Positions 15,343 through 15,381 of a stretch of DNA of 15,381 nucleotides are shown piece after piece. The stretch covers positions 1 through 15,381 of the forward strand of contig CBDVBZ010000088.1 of the NCBI GenBank assembly GCA_965372355.1, read 5' to 3'. The stretch comes from CBDVBZ01 sp965372355. Its GTDB lineage: Bacteria; Krumholzibacteriota; Krumholzibacteriia; WVZY01. Numbering within the stretch: the first letter of the stretch is position 1; each line of letters begins with the position of its first letter. Made by a program: the position numbers and the translations under genes. A model generated the notes under the pieces. The model saw only the letters and a program-made list of their open reading frames with translations. It searched no databases and was not told the DNA's origin.

Positions 15343-15381
15343 TTAACGCTCTTCGGGCTTCTCGGGCTCGGATGCTTCCTC
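15343..15381 (-). CDS. C-terminal end of an unidentified acidic protein (partial)
   Basis: The minus strand reads EEASEPEKPEER followed by TAA at 15345-15343. The glutamate- and proline-rich tail, the stop and the following hairpin together suggest the real end of a gene that continues beyond the window. In many proteobacteria lapA lies downstream of rpsA and ihfB, and an S1-type ribosomal protein often ends in such an acidic tail, but twelve residues cannot identify it. Confidence 0.5.
   Translation of the reverse strand, partial: EEASEPEKPEER

Overview
All protein and tRNA genes recognised here lie on the minus strand, so the biology reads from right to left. The LPS-control pair lapA/lapB, the lipoprotein, PlsY and GpsA indicate a Gram-negative, LPS-bearing bacterium. 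The moderately GC-rich sequence, an endonuclease-type MutL with no MutH in view, the MerR-next-to-tRNA-Pro arrangement and a Rossmann-GAF signalling protein would suit a Desulfobacterota/'deltaproteobacterial' lineage or a relative. This placement is an inference from gene content, not a computed result.

Right part (15381 to about 10000): an acidic C-terminal tail of an unidentified gene ends at 15343. A long hairpin (15231-15289) and a good sigma70-like promoter (15183-15211) follow. The promoter starts a tight cluster: lapA, lapB, a periplasmic TPR-SPOR protein and mutS. Gaps and overlaps in this cluster are from -11 to +19 nt. The first two genes belong to LPS homeostasis, the third to the envelope/peptidoglycan, and the fourth to mismatch repair.

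Middle (about 10000-4476): a large soluble signalling protein (Rossmann-like N-terminus, three GAF domains, degenerate GGDEF) stands between mutS and mutL. A 323-bp gene-free region with a 33-bp near-perfect direct repeat and nested inverted repeats separates it from mutL. mutL and miaA are joined by a TAATG stop/start overlap.

Left part (4470-1): its own promoter precedes tRNA-Gly(CCC). Then come a small TPR plus SLH-like lipoprotein, der, plsY, gpsA and a small MerR regulator, and the window ends inside tRNA-Pro(GGG). GpsA makes glycerol-3-phosphate, which PlsY acylates, so these two neighbours are consecutive steps of phospholipid synthesis. Der is the ribosome-assembly GTPase. The tRNA-bracketed cluster looks like one transcription unit, with a possible second promoter for tRNA-Pro inside the end of the merR gene.

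Most of the window is conserved housekeeping. The less ordinary parts are the GAF/pseudo-GGDEF protein, the SLH-like lipoprotein, the TPR-SPOR protein and the structured repeat region upstream of mutL. I see no CRISPR array, transposase, phage gene or toxin-antitoxin pair.
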